A DNA stretch of 64,000 bases, taken from NCBI RefSeq assembly GCF_003100395.1, contig NZ_CP029210.1, positions 1,054,001 to 1,118,000 on the forward strand. The letters are read 5' to 3'. Under the pieces are notes generated by a model. That model searched no databases. It was given only the letters and a program-made list of their open reading frames with translations, and was not told the DNA's origin. The stretch comes from Aquabacterium olei (GTDB lineage Bacteria > Pseudomonadota > Gammaproteobacteria > Burkholderiales > Burkholderiaceae_C). This document shows, in pieces, positions 55,015-62,214 of the stretch (position 1 is the stretch's first letter; every line of letters starts with the position of its first letter). A program made the translations under genes and the position numbers.

Positions 55015-55728
55015 ATGTACACCGCCAAAGGACGACTCGACCTCGACTCGATGCTCCGTCAGTACAGCCCGCTCGTGCGTCGTCTGGCGCATCAGATGAT
55101 TGCCAAGCTGCCCGCCAACGTCGAGATCGACGACCTGATCCAGGTGGGCATGATCGGCCTGACCGATGCCCTCAACCGCTTCGATGCCGGGCAGGGCGTG
55201 CAGTTCGAGACCTTTGCCACCCAGCGTATCCGCGGTGCCATGCTCGACGAGTTGCGCGGCGCCGACTGGCTCAGCCGAGGCACCCGCAAGCAGCAACGCG
55301 ACATCGAGTCCGCCGTCCACCGGCTGGAGCAGCGCCTGGGCCGCGCGCCGCAGGAAAGCGAGATCGCCAAGGAAATGGGCATGGACCTGGGCGACTACCA
55401 GGAGATGCTCGGCAAGGTCCGCGGCACGCAGCTCATCTACCTCGAGGACATGAGCGGCGAGGACGGCGACAACGACTACCTGGACCGCCACGTGGCCGAC
55501 GAGGGCAATGACCCGCTGAGTCTGCTGCAGGATCACCGGATGCGCCACGCCCTGGTCGAGGCCATCAAGCTCCTGCCCGAGCGCGAGCAGTACGTCATGA
55601 GCATGTACTACGAGCAGGACATGAACCTGAAGGAAATCGCCGCGGTGCTGGGCGTGACCGAATCACGGGTTTGCCAACTGCACAGTCAGTCGATCGCGCG
55701 GTTGAGGGTCAAATTGCGCGAGTGGTAA
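55015..55728 (+). CDS. fliA: Flagellar sigma factor FliA (sigma-28)
   Basis: 237 residues. Region 2 (YSPLVRRLAHQMIAKLPANVEIDDLIQVGMIGLTDA, with RFDAGQGVQFETFATQRIRGAMLDELR), region 3 and region 4 (LPEREQYVMSMYYEQDMNLKEIAAVLGVTESRVCQLHSQS) are intact. It directs transcription of late flagellar and chemotaxis genes. GGAG precedes the start. It is the last core gene of the cluster; because the cluster has a sigma-28 promoter at 49085, FliA may amplify its own synthesis. Confidence 0.97.
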   Translation: MYTAKGRLDLDSMLRQYSPLVRRLAHQMIAKLPANVEIDDLIQVGMIGLTDALNRFDAGQGVQFETFATQRIRGAMLDELRGADWLSRGTRKQQRDIESAVHRLEQRLGRAPQESEIAKEMGMDLGDYQEMLGKVRGTQLIYLEDMSGEDGDNDYLDRHVADEGNDPLSLLQDHRMRHALVEAIKLLPEREQYVMSMYYEQDMNLKEIAAVLGVTESRVCQLHSQSIARLRVKLREW

Positions 55729-55773
55729 GGCGTCTTTTATCCCCTCCCGCCTGCCCTCTTTCCAAGGTGCCCC

Positions 55774-57144
55774 ATGCTGATGTCCTTCCGTCGCAAGCCC
55801 GTTGCCTCCGTCGAGCCTGCGTCTGTCGAGCCGACTCAAGGGCCTGGCAGTGAGGTTCATGCTCTTGCCCAGACGCTGCAGCAAGACACCAGCGGCCTCG
55901 GTCGCGAAGCCGCCGAGTTGCGCGGCACACTCGAAGACACGGCCGCTGTTGCGCGCCGTCAGTCCGAAACCCTGACACACCTGCTGCGGCAGTTGCAGGA
56001 CATCGTCCGCTCGCAGGACCAGATCAGCGTCGAGACGCACGGCAGCCAGGGCGCGATGCAGCAGGCACGCGAGAGCGTGGCCCACGTCGGTCGCGAGGTG
56101 GCCGGTGTGGTCGACACCCTGCATCAGGTTTCCGATGCGGCCCGGCAGATCACCCAGGTGGCCCTGCAGACCCGACTGGTGGCCTTCAATGCCTCCGTCG
56201 AGGCCAAGCGCGCGGGCGAGGCCGGGGCCGGCTTCTCGGTCGTGGCCGATGCCGTCAAGGACCTCTCCACGCAGGTCGAATCCATCTCGAAGGCCATCAT
56301 GAGCACGGTGTCGCAACTGGATCAGCGCATCCAGTCGCTGGCCAGCGACCTGAGTGACTCGGCCGCAGCCGATGCCCGCACCAGCGATGGCCGCGTGCGC
56401 TTCCACCACGCGCTGCAGGCCGTGGAGCAGGGCGTGCAACGCATCAACGGTGCGGCTGACGCCAGCCGCAGCCTCTCGAGCGGCATCACCGAGCAGGTGG
56501 GCGTGATGGAAGGCGAGGTCCGCCAGACGCGCGACGTGCTCGACGTGGCCGTGCGCCGCAGCGAGAGCGTGCTCGGCGTGTCCGAGCGGCTGATGGACCA
56601 CCTTGCCTCGTGCGGCGTGCGCACGGCCGACTCCCCCTACATCGACCTGGCCCAGCAGACCGCCGCCCGCATCAGCCAGGCGCTCGAAGCGGCCGTGGCC
56701 GCCGGGCGGGTGACCCTGGCCGACCTGTTCGACGAGGCTTACAAGCCGGTCGCCGGCAGCGCCCCGGCTCAGCACCTCACGCGCTTCAACCGCCTGACCG
56801 ACGAGCTCTTCCCCGAGGTGCAGGAGCCCGTGCTGAACACGCTGCCCGGCGTGGTGTTCTGCATTGCGGCCGACCGCAACGGCTACATCTCGACCCACAA
56901 CCGCGCCTACTGCCATCCGCAGCGCCCCGGGGATGTCGCCTGGAACACCGCGCACAGCCGGTGGCGTCGCGTCTTCAACGACCGCACCGGTCTGGCTTCG
57001 GCGCGCAACCAGCGCCCCTTCCTGCTGCAGACCTACCGCCGGGACATGGGCGGTGGTCAGTTCGTGCTGCTGAAAGAGGCGGCCGCACCCATCGTGGTGC
57101 AAGGGCGACACTGGGGTGGCCTGCGCCTCGCCTACCGGTTCTGA
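55774..57144 (+). CDS. Cytoplasmic methyl-accepting chemotaxis-like protein with C-terminal sensor domain
   Basis: 456 residues with no membrane segment. The first ~240 residues are coiled coil around an MCP signalling tip, ITQVALQTRLVAFNASVEAKRAGEAGAGFSVVADAVKDLS, a variant of the usual [16 protein letters not shown] tip. The C-terminal ~150 residues form a globular domain (FNRLTDELFPEVQEPVLNTLPGVVFCIAADRNGYISTHNR through LLKEAAAPIVVQGRHWGGLRLAYRF) that looks PAS/Cache-like, so sensing and signalling order is reversed from standard receptors. It starts 45 bp after fliA with no obvious own promoter. Confidence 0.82.
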   Translation: MLMSFRRKPVASVEPASVEPTQGPGSEVHALAQTLQQDTSGLGREAAELRGTLEDTAAVARRQSETLTHLLRQLQDIVRSQDQISVETHGSQGAMQQARESVAHVGREVAGVVDTLHQVSDAARQITQVALQTRLVAFNASVEAKRAGEAGAGFSVVADAVKDLSTQVESISKAIMSTVSQLDQRIQSLASDLSDSAAADARTSDGRVRFHHALQAVEQGVQRINGAADASRSLSSGITEQVGVMEGEVRQTRDVLDVAVRRSESVLGVSERLMDHLASCGVRTADSPYIDLAQQTAARISQALEAAVAAGRVTLADLFDEAYKPVAGSAPAQHLTRFNRLTDELFPEVQEPVLNTLPGVVFCIAADRNGYISTHNRAYCHPQRPGDVAWNTAHSRWRRVFNDRTGLASARNQRPFLLQTYRRDMGGGQFVLLKEAAAPIVVQGRHWGGLRLAYRF

Positions 57145-57214
57145 TCACTGCTCCGGACTGGAGCGTGACACGTCGGATGAGCTTGGGCAACGTCTCAAAA
57201 TGTTGCATATTCAC

Positions 57215-57241
57215 TCAAGTTGGTGCGGGTTTGTCCGAAAT
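57215..57241 (+). promoter_or_regulatory. Possible sigma-28 promoter upstream of the second chemoreceptor
   Basis: TCAAGTTG, 11-bp spacer, TCCGAAAT: 6/8 and 5/8 matches to the FliA consensus with correct spacing. The start codon lies 38 bp beyond the -10 end. Confidence 0.4.
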
Positions 57242-57279
57242 ACATGAGGCCGTCGTCCCTTTCGGAAGAGGGCCTCATC

Positions 57280-58716
57280 ATGTCTACACGCTTGCCCGCT
57301 TCTGTCTCCTCGTTGCCTGCATCCCCTTGGTATCGCGGCTCTGACGCCGTCGTGCTGGTAGCCATCGGCGTCACCTGGCTCGGGGCGCTCGCCTACACCG
57401 TGTCCTACGGGGGGCTGGCGCTGACCTTCACGGTCGGCCTGCTCATCCTGCTTGCCGGCCTGGGGGTGTCCCGCGCCTCCAATGGCCAGGCGCTCAGCCA
57501 GTGCGTGCTGCCGGTGCTCGGCATGGCCATGGTGGCGCTGCTCATCCACACATCCCGGGGCCACAACGAGGCCCACTTCGCCGTGTTCGCGTTCATGGCC
57601 GTGCTGGTGGTGTACCGGCGGTCGATGCCCGTGGTCCTCGGGGCCGGTGCCATCGCCGTCCATCACCTGAGCTTCAACCAGTTCCAGGCCTGGGGCTGGG
57701 GGCCGATCTGCTTCACCGAGCCCAGCTTCATGCGCGTGGTCGAGCACGCGCTGTACGTGGTGGCCGAATCGGCCATCCTGCTGTTCCTGGCTGCGCGGGC
57801 GCGGGCCGATTTCCGCGTGGCCGAGCAGCTGATGAACGTGGCCGAGCGCATCCAGGGTGAAGATGGAACCGTCGACCTCTCGGTGGCCCACGAAACACCC
57901 GCCAGCCCGGTCACGGCCAAGATGTTCGCCGCATTGCGTCACATCGAAGACGCCGTGAGCGAGGTGCGTGTCGCGGCCCAGGCCATTCAGCAGGCCACGG
58001 GCGAGATCGCGGCCGGCAACCAGGCCCTGAGCGCACGCACCGAACAGGCCGCGGCCAGCATCGCCGAGACGGCCTCCTCCGTCGAGCAGATTGCGGCCAC
58101 CATCAAGCAGACCACCGACCATGCCCACGAGGCCAATACCCTGGCCGGCAGCGCCTCGCGCGTGGCGGGGCAGGGCGGCGATGCGGTGCACCAGGTGGTC
58201 GACACCATGACCGGCATCCAGCAGGCGAGCCGCAAGATCACCGACATCATCGGCGTCATCGATGGCATCGCCTTTCAGACCAACATCCTCGCGCTGAACG
58301 CGGCGGTGGAGGCCGCCCGCGCGGGTGAGCAGGGGCGCGGCTTTGCGGTCGTGGCCGGTGAGGTGCGCACCCTGGCGCAGCGCAGCGCCGAGGCCGCCCG
58401 CGAGATCAAGCAGCTCATCACCAGCAGCGTCGAACAGGTGGACACGGGCACGGCCCTGGTCGGCAACACCGGCACCATCATCGGTGACGTGGTCGAGCAG
58501 GTGCGCCGCGTGACCGTGCTGGTCGGCGAGATCACGGCATCCAGCTCCGAGCAGAACAGCGGCATCGGTCTGCTCAACAGCTCCATCAACCGGCTCGATG
58601 AGGCCACGCAGCACAACGCCGCGCTGGTGGAGGAAACGGCCGCCGCCGCAGCCAGCCTGCGTCAACAGGCCGATGCCCTGGTGGCCTCGGTCTCCGTGTT
58701 CCGCACCGTGCGTTGA
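57280..58716 (+). CDS. Methyl-accepting chemotaxis protein with multi-TM sensor
   Basis: 478 residues from ATG 57280 with GGAAGAGGG upstream; the frame to 57220 is leader. Residues ~20-190 are about six membrane helices with no large periplasmic domain and conserved histidines ([36 protein letters not shown]), so the signal may be sensed within the membrane. The cytoplasmic part has a canonical signalling hairpin ([31 protein letters not shown]) and methylation helices ([20 protein letters not shown]). No C-terminal CheR-docking pentapeptide is seen. Confidence 0.92.
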   Translation: MSTRLPASVSSLPASPWYRGSDAVVLVAIGVTWLGALAYTVSYGGLALTFTVGLLILLAGLGVSRASNGQALSQCVLPVLGMAMVALLIHTSRGHNEAHFAVFAFMAVLVVYRRSMPVVLGAGAIAVHHLSFNQFQAWGWGPICFTEPSFMRVVEHALYVVAESAILLFLAARARADFRVAEQLMNVAERIQGEDGTVDLSVAHETPASPVTAKMFAALRHIEDAVSEVRVAAQAIQQATGEIAAGNQALSARTEQAAASIAETASSVEQIAATIKQTTDHAHEANTLAGSASRVAGQGGDAVHQVVDTMTGIQQASRKITDIIGVIDGIAFQTNILALNAAVEAARAGEQGRGFAVVAGEVRTLAQRSAEAAREIKQLITSSVEQVDTGTALVGNTGTIIGDVVEQVRRVTVLVGEITASSSEQNSGIGLLNSSINRLDEATQHNAALVEETAAAAASLRQQADALVASVSVFRTVR

Positions 58717-58734
58717 GTTTCAGCGCCGCATGTG

Positions 58735-58760
58735 AAAAGGCCAGCATCAAGCGGGCCTTC
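58735..58760 (-). terminator. Terminator of argF
   Basis: On the minus strand AAGGCC (58759-58754), an 11-base loop and GGCCTT (58742-58737) are followed by a short T run. It lies 25 bp after the argF stop and may also serve the chemoreceptor gene from the other side. Confidence 0.55.
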
Positions 58761-58785
58761 TACATGGTGCAGCGCGGTCAGGCGC

Positions 58786-59718
58786 TCAGCCGATGCGCCC
58801 CAGCAGCAGGTACTCCATCAGCGCCTTCTGCACGTGCATGCGGTTTTCGGCCTCGTCCCACACGACCGACTGCGGGCCGTCGATCACGTCGGCCTCGACC
58901 TCTTCGCCGCGGTGGGCCGGCAGGCAGTGCATGAACAGCGCGTCGGGCTTGGCCACGGCCATCATCTCGGCATCGACACACCAGTCGGCAAACGCCTTCT
59001 TGCGCGCCTCGTTCTCGGCCTCGTAGCCCATCGAGGTCCACACGTCGGTGGTCACCAGGTCGGCGCCACGGCAGGCGTCCATCGGGTCCTTGAAGACCTT
59101 GTAGCAGTCCGGATTCGAGACACCCGCCACGGCCGGATCCACCTCGTAGCCATTGGGTGTGCTCACGTGCACCGTGAAGCCCAGCAGCTCGGCTGCCTGC
59201 AGCCAGGTGTTGGCCATGTTGTTGCCGTCGCCCACCCAGGCCACCACCTTGCCCTGGATCGAGCCGCGGTGCTCGATGTAGGTGAAGATGTCGGCCAGAA
59301 TCTGGCAGGGGTGGTATTCGTTGGTCAGCCCGTTGATGACCGGCACGCGCGAGTTGGCCGCGAACTTCGTCAGCTTGGCCTGCTCGTAGGTGCGGATCAT
59401 CACCAGGTCGACCATGCGCGAGATCACCTTGGCGCTGTCCTCAATGGGCTCGCTGCGGCCCAGCTGGCTGTCGCCCGTGGTCAGGTGCACCACCGAGCCA
59501 CCCATCTGGTACATGCCGGCCTCGAAGCTCACGCGCGTGCGCGTGCTGGCCTTCTCGAAGATCATCGCCAGCGTGCGGTCGGCCAGCGGCTGGTACTTCT
59601 CGTAGTTCTTGAAGCGCTTCTTGATGATGGCAGCGCGCTCGAACAGGTAGGCGTACTCGGGGGCCCGCAGATCCTTGAACTGCAGGTAATGCTTGATGAG
59701 GCTGTGTCCAGGCTTCAT
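58786..59718 (-). CDS. argF: Ornithine carbamoyltransferase
   Basis: 310 residues. It makes citrulline from ornithine and carbamoyl phosphate. The carbamoyl-phosphate motif EKASTRTRVSFE, HPCQILADI, VGDGNNMANTW, DVWTSMG and the ornithine-site HCLPAHRGEEV are all intact. ATG 59718 (MKPGHSLIKHYLQFKDL) is the family start; the longer open frame runs into argD. It lies 20 bp after argD on the same strand, so the two are probably co-transcribed. Confidence 0.97.
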   Translation of the reverse strand: MKPGHSLIKHYLQFKDLRAPEYAYLFERAAIIKKRFKNYEKYQPLADRTLAMIFEKASTRTRVSFEAGMYQMGGSVVHLTTGDSQLGRSEPIEDSAKVISRMVDLVMIRTYEQAKLTKFAANSRVPVINGLTNEYHPCQILADIFTYIEHRGSIQGKVVAWVGDGNNMANTWLQAAELLGFTVHVSTPNGYEVDPAVAGVSNPDCYKVFKDPMDACRGADLVTTDVWTSMGYEAENEARKKAFADWCVDAEMMAVAKPDALFMHCLPAHRGEEVEADVIDGPQSVVWDEAENRMHVQKALMEYLLLGRIG

Positions 59719-59738
59719 GGTGGGGACGCGGGGCGTGT

Positions 59739-60938
59739 TCACGCTTGGGTTTCCGACAGGAAGGTGCGGACGATGGGGGCCAGGATGGCCACGCACTCGT
59801 CGGCCTCGGCGGTGGTGAAGATCAGCGGCGGCAGCAGGCGCACCACGGTGTCGGCCGTCACGCTCAGCAGCAGGCCGGCTTCCAGCGCGCGGCTCAGGAT
59901 GACGCCGCAGGGGCGGTCCAGTTCGATCCCGATCATCAGGCCCTGGCCACGAATGTCCTTCACACCGGGCAGGTCGCCCAGCTCGCGCTTCAGGGCGGTC
60001 ATCAGGTGGGCACCGACGGCGGCAGCGTTGGCCATCAGGCCGTCGGCTTCCATCGTCTTGAGCGTTTCGACCCCGGCGCGCATGGCCAGCGGATTGCCGC
60101 CGAAGGTGGTGCCATGGTTGCCCGGCTTGAGCACGTTGGCCGCCTTCGGGCCGCACACCACCGCGCCGATCGGCACACCCGAGCCCAGGCCCTTGGCCAG
60201 CGGCATCACGTCAGGCTGGATGCCGGACCACTGATGCGCAAACCACTTGCCGGTGCGACCGATGCCGCACTGCACTTCGTCCAGCATCAGCAGCCAGCCC
60301 TGCTTGTCGCACAGGGCGCGCACGGCCTGCAGGTATTCGGCACGCGCGGGGTTGATGCCGCCTTCGCCCTGGATCACCTCCAGGAACACCGCCGTCACGT
60401 TCGGGCGCGTGCGGGCCACTTCTTCCAGCGCGGCGATGTCATTGAGCGGCACGCGCACAAAACCTTCGACCAGCGGCTCGAAGCCGGCGTGCACCTTGGG
60501 GTTGCCCGTGGCCGACAGCGTGGCGATCGAGCGGCCGTGGAAGGCCTTCTCGTACACCACCACCTCGGCGCGGTCGATGCCCTTGTCGTGGCCGTACTTG
60601 CGCGCGATCTTCAGGGCGGCCTCGTTGGCCTCCAGGCCCGAATTGCAGAAGAACACGTTGGTCAGGCCCGAGCGCTCGACCAGCATGCTGGCCAGCTCTT
60701 CCTGCAGCGGCACCTGGTAGTAGTTGCAGCAGTGGATCATCTTCTCGACCTGATCCTGCAACGCGGCCACCAGGCGCGGATGCTTGTGGCCCAGCGTGTT
60801 CACGGCGATGCCCGAGAGCGCGTCCAGATAGCGTCGGCCCTCGGTGTCCCAGACGCGGGCGCCTTCGCCGTGCGACAGGGCAACCGGCAGCCGGCCATAG
60901 GTGGGCATCACGTGGGGCATCGACACAGGGGCGTTCAT
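59739..60938 (-). CDS. argD: Acetylornithine aminotransferase
   Basis: 399 residues, class III PLP aminotransferase. Motifs are VWDTEGRRYLDALSGIAVNTLGH, FFCNSGLEANEAALKIAR, EVIQGEGGI, LMLDEVQCGIGRTG and the PLP lysine in PLAKGLGSGVPIGA, with GNHGTTFGGNPLA. It converts N-acetylglutamate semialdehyde to acetylornithine. ATG 60938 gives the normal N-terminus. First gene of the argD-argF unit. A terminator-like hairpin lies 23-55 bp upstream of the start codon, suggesting leader-mediated control. Confidence 0.96.
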   Translation of the reverse strand: MNAPVSMPHVMPTYGRLPVALSHGEGARVWDTEGRRYLDALSGIAVNTLGHKHPRLVAALQDQVEKMIHCCNYYQVPLQEELASMLVERSGLTNVFFCNSGLEANEAALKIARKYGHDKGIDRAEVVVYEKAFHGRSIATLSATGNPKVHAGFEPLVEGFVRVPLNDIAALEEVARTRPNVTAVFLEVIQGEGGINPARAEYLQAVRALCDKQGWLLMLDEVQCGIGRTGKWFAHQWSGIQPDVMPLAKGLGSGVPIGAVVCGPKAANVLKPGNHGTTFGGNPLAMRAGVETLKTMEADGLMANAAAVGAHLMTALKRELGDLPGVKDIRGQGLMIGIELDRPCGVILSRALEAGLLLSVTADTVVRLLPPLIFTTAEADECVAILAPIVRTFLSETQA

Positions 60939-60960
60939 GGATGGGTCTCGGAGCGGGGTC

Positions 60961-60993
60961 AAAAGAAAAATGGCGCAGCAGGCACTGCGCCAT
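60961..60993 (-). terminator. Terminator-like hairpin in the argD leader
   Basis: On the minus strand ATGGCGCAG-TGCCTG-CTGCGCCAT forms a perfect 9-bp stem (60970-60993) followed directly by TTTTTCTTTT (60970-60961). It has the form of an intrinsic terminator but lies just upstream of the argD start, with no minus-strand gene between it and rpsT. Confidence 0.6.
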
Positions 60994-61099
60994 CGCACCA
61001 TTCTAAGGAAAAGCCCGCGGTCACCCAAGCTGGTTGCGCAGTGATCCTGTCAGCAGCCTGTCACGGCCCGGCATGCTGTGCAGCTTCTGGTTTACCGGG

Positions 61100-61128
61100 T
61101 TGCGCCAAAGGGGCAGGTGGGCGACAAT
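61100..61128 (+). promoter_or_regulatory. Possible sigma-70 promoter for the DUF3579 gene
   Basis: TTGCGC, 17-bp spacer, GACAAT (4/6 and 4/6 matches). Transcription would begin near 61135, just before the palindrome at 61140. Confidence 0.3.
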
Positions 61129-61139
61129 GTCGCTTGTTG

Positions 61140-61155
61140 AGTCTTATACAAGACT
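61140..61155. promoter_or_regulatory. Palindromic operator-like site AGTCTT-ATAC-AAGACT
   Basis: A 6-bp inverted repeat around four bases, AT-rich against a GC-rich background. It lies about 12 bp after the candidate -10, where a repressor could block transcription. It resembles CTTATAnAAG-type GntR-family operators of betaproteobacteria, but the regulator is not identified. Confidence 0.45.
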
Positions 61156-61312
61156 TGATTCAGCCGGGGCCGGAGGGTGATCCTTCCAGCGTCCGGTCAA
61201 GGCTACGCCAAGGGACACCTTCCGAGTCGGGCCTTGTTTCCTGTGGAGGCCAGACACGATCTGCCGCCACGCCTGTCAATCTACCCATTGCACAGCCCTC
61301 GGAAGCGCCACC

Positions 61313-61657
61313 GTGTCGTCGCCCTCGAAGCCCACAGCCACCCAGAAACCGCGTGAAATCTTCATTCAGGGCGTGACCAGCGACGGGCGGACCTTCCGGC
61401 CAAGCGACTGGGCCGAGCGACTGGCCGGTGCCATGTCATGCTTCCGGCCCGGCGCGCGCAACATGGGCCCCGGTGCCCACATCGGCTACTCCCCCTACTG
61501 CGTGCCCACCTCGATGGGCAAGGTCAAGTGCGTCGTCGTCAACGAGGCCTTGCGCGAGCTGGAGCCCATGGCCTGGGACTTCGTCATGAACTTCGCCCGC
61601 GACAACGACCTGCAGGTGGTCGAGGCCTGTCTGCTGCCTGATGCACCGCGCGCCTGA
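61313..61657 (+). CDS. DUF3579 family protein
   Basis: 114 residues from GTG. It contains the family pattern EIFIQGVTSDGRTFRPSDWAERLAG, then CFRPGARNMGPGAHIGYSPYCVPTSMGKVKCVVVNEALRELEPMAWDFVMNFARDNDLQVVEACLLP. It is soluble, with no catalytic motif I can name. DUF3579 genes are a betaproteobacterial family usually found beside argD/argF, as here, which hints at a link with arginine metabolism; that link is inference. Its function is unknown. Confidence 0.85.
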   Translation: MSSPSKPTATQKPREIFIQGVTSDGRTFRPSDWAERLAGAMSCFRPGARNMGPGAHIGYSPYCVPTSMGKVKCVVVNEALRELEPMAWDFVMNFARDNDLQVVEACLLPDAPRA

Positions 61658-61712
61658 GGTGCGGTCACCGGAGAGGGCGAAGCGCGCTCATCCTCGCCTC
61701 ACACACGGACGC

Positions 61713-61741
61713 AAAAAAGCCCGCACGCAGCGGGCTTTTTC
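61713..61741. terminator. Bidirectional intrinsic terminator between the DUF3579 gene and rpsT
   Basis: GCCCGC-ACGCA-GCGGGC (61719-61735) is flanked by A6 on the left and T5 on the right, so it works for both the plus-strand DUF3579 gene and the minus-strand rpsT. Confidence 0.85.
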
Positions 61742-61757
61742 GTCGGGTCGGTGAGAC

Positions 61758-62051
61758 TCAGGCAGCCAGGGCCTTGATCTTGGCCGACAGGCGGCTCTTG
61801 TGGCGAGCGGCCTTGTTCTTGTGGAAGATGCCCTTGTCGGCGATCGAGTCGATCACGCTCTGAGCGATCTTGAAGGCGTCGGAGGCCTTGGCCTTGTCGC
61901 CGGCCTGAACGGCCTTCAGCACGCCCTTGATGGCGGTGCGGAACTTCGAACGCAGGGCCGAGTTGGCGGCGTTCAGCTTGACGTCCTGACGGACGCGCTT
62001 GCGGCCCGAGGCGATGCGGACGGTCTTCTTGGCTTTGGATGCAGATGCCAT
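61758..62051 (-). CDS. rpsT: 30S ribosomal protein S20
   Basis: 97 residues, slightly longer than E. coli S20 (87). A very basic, helical protein: [36 protein letters not shown] and [21 protein letters not shown] are S20 signatures. It binds 16S rRNA early in 30S assembly. Monocistronic, with its own promoter at 62141-62170 and a strong terminator after the stop; the leader is about 80 nt. Confidence 0.98.
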   Translation of the reverse strand: MASASKAKKTVRIASGRKRVRQDVKLNAANSALRSKFRTAIKGVLKAVQAGDKAKASDAFKIAQSVIDSIADKGIFHKNKAARHKSRLSAKIKALAA

Positions 62052-62140
62052 GATCTTGTGGCCCTGTAGATGCTCGGATCAACAGGCACAGCCTGCACCG
62101 ATTCGCACCCCACGAAGGCGAGTTGGTTGGAAAGCCGACG

Positions 62141-62170
62141 AGTATAACGCGAGCTGACACCCTCGGACAA
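62141..62170 (-). promoter_or_regulatory. Sigma-70 promoter of rpsT
   Basis: On the minus strand TTGTCC (62170-62165), 18-bp spacer and TATACT (62146-62141), matching 4/6 and 5/6. It is AT-rich in a GC-rich intergenic region and correctly oriented for rpsT. Confidence 0.55.
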
Positions 62171-62202
62171 GGGGGCGAGGCCGGGCGGGGGAGGGCGCTT
62201 CC

Positions 62203-62208
62203 TATAAT
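62203..62208 (+). promoter_or_regulatory. Perfect -10 TATAAT placed for a leaderless murJ transcript
   Basis: TATAAT ends six bases before the murJ ATG, so +1 would coincide with the start codon. No ribosome-binding site fits in CGGTCG and no -35 is evident. Confidence 0.5.
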
Positions 62209-62214
62209 CGGTCG

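Larger units (their letters stand above)
60939..61312. other. 374-bp intergenic regulatory region between argD and the DUF3579 gene
   Basis: No coding frame here looks real. It holds the argD leader hairpin (60961-60993), a weak sigma-70-like promoter facing right (61100-61128) and the palindrome at 61140-61155. The rest (61156-61312) shows no further structure I can name and would be a ~175-nt leader of the DUF3579 gene. Confidence 0.6.
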
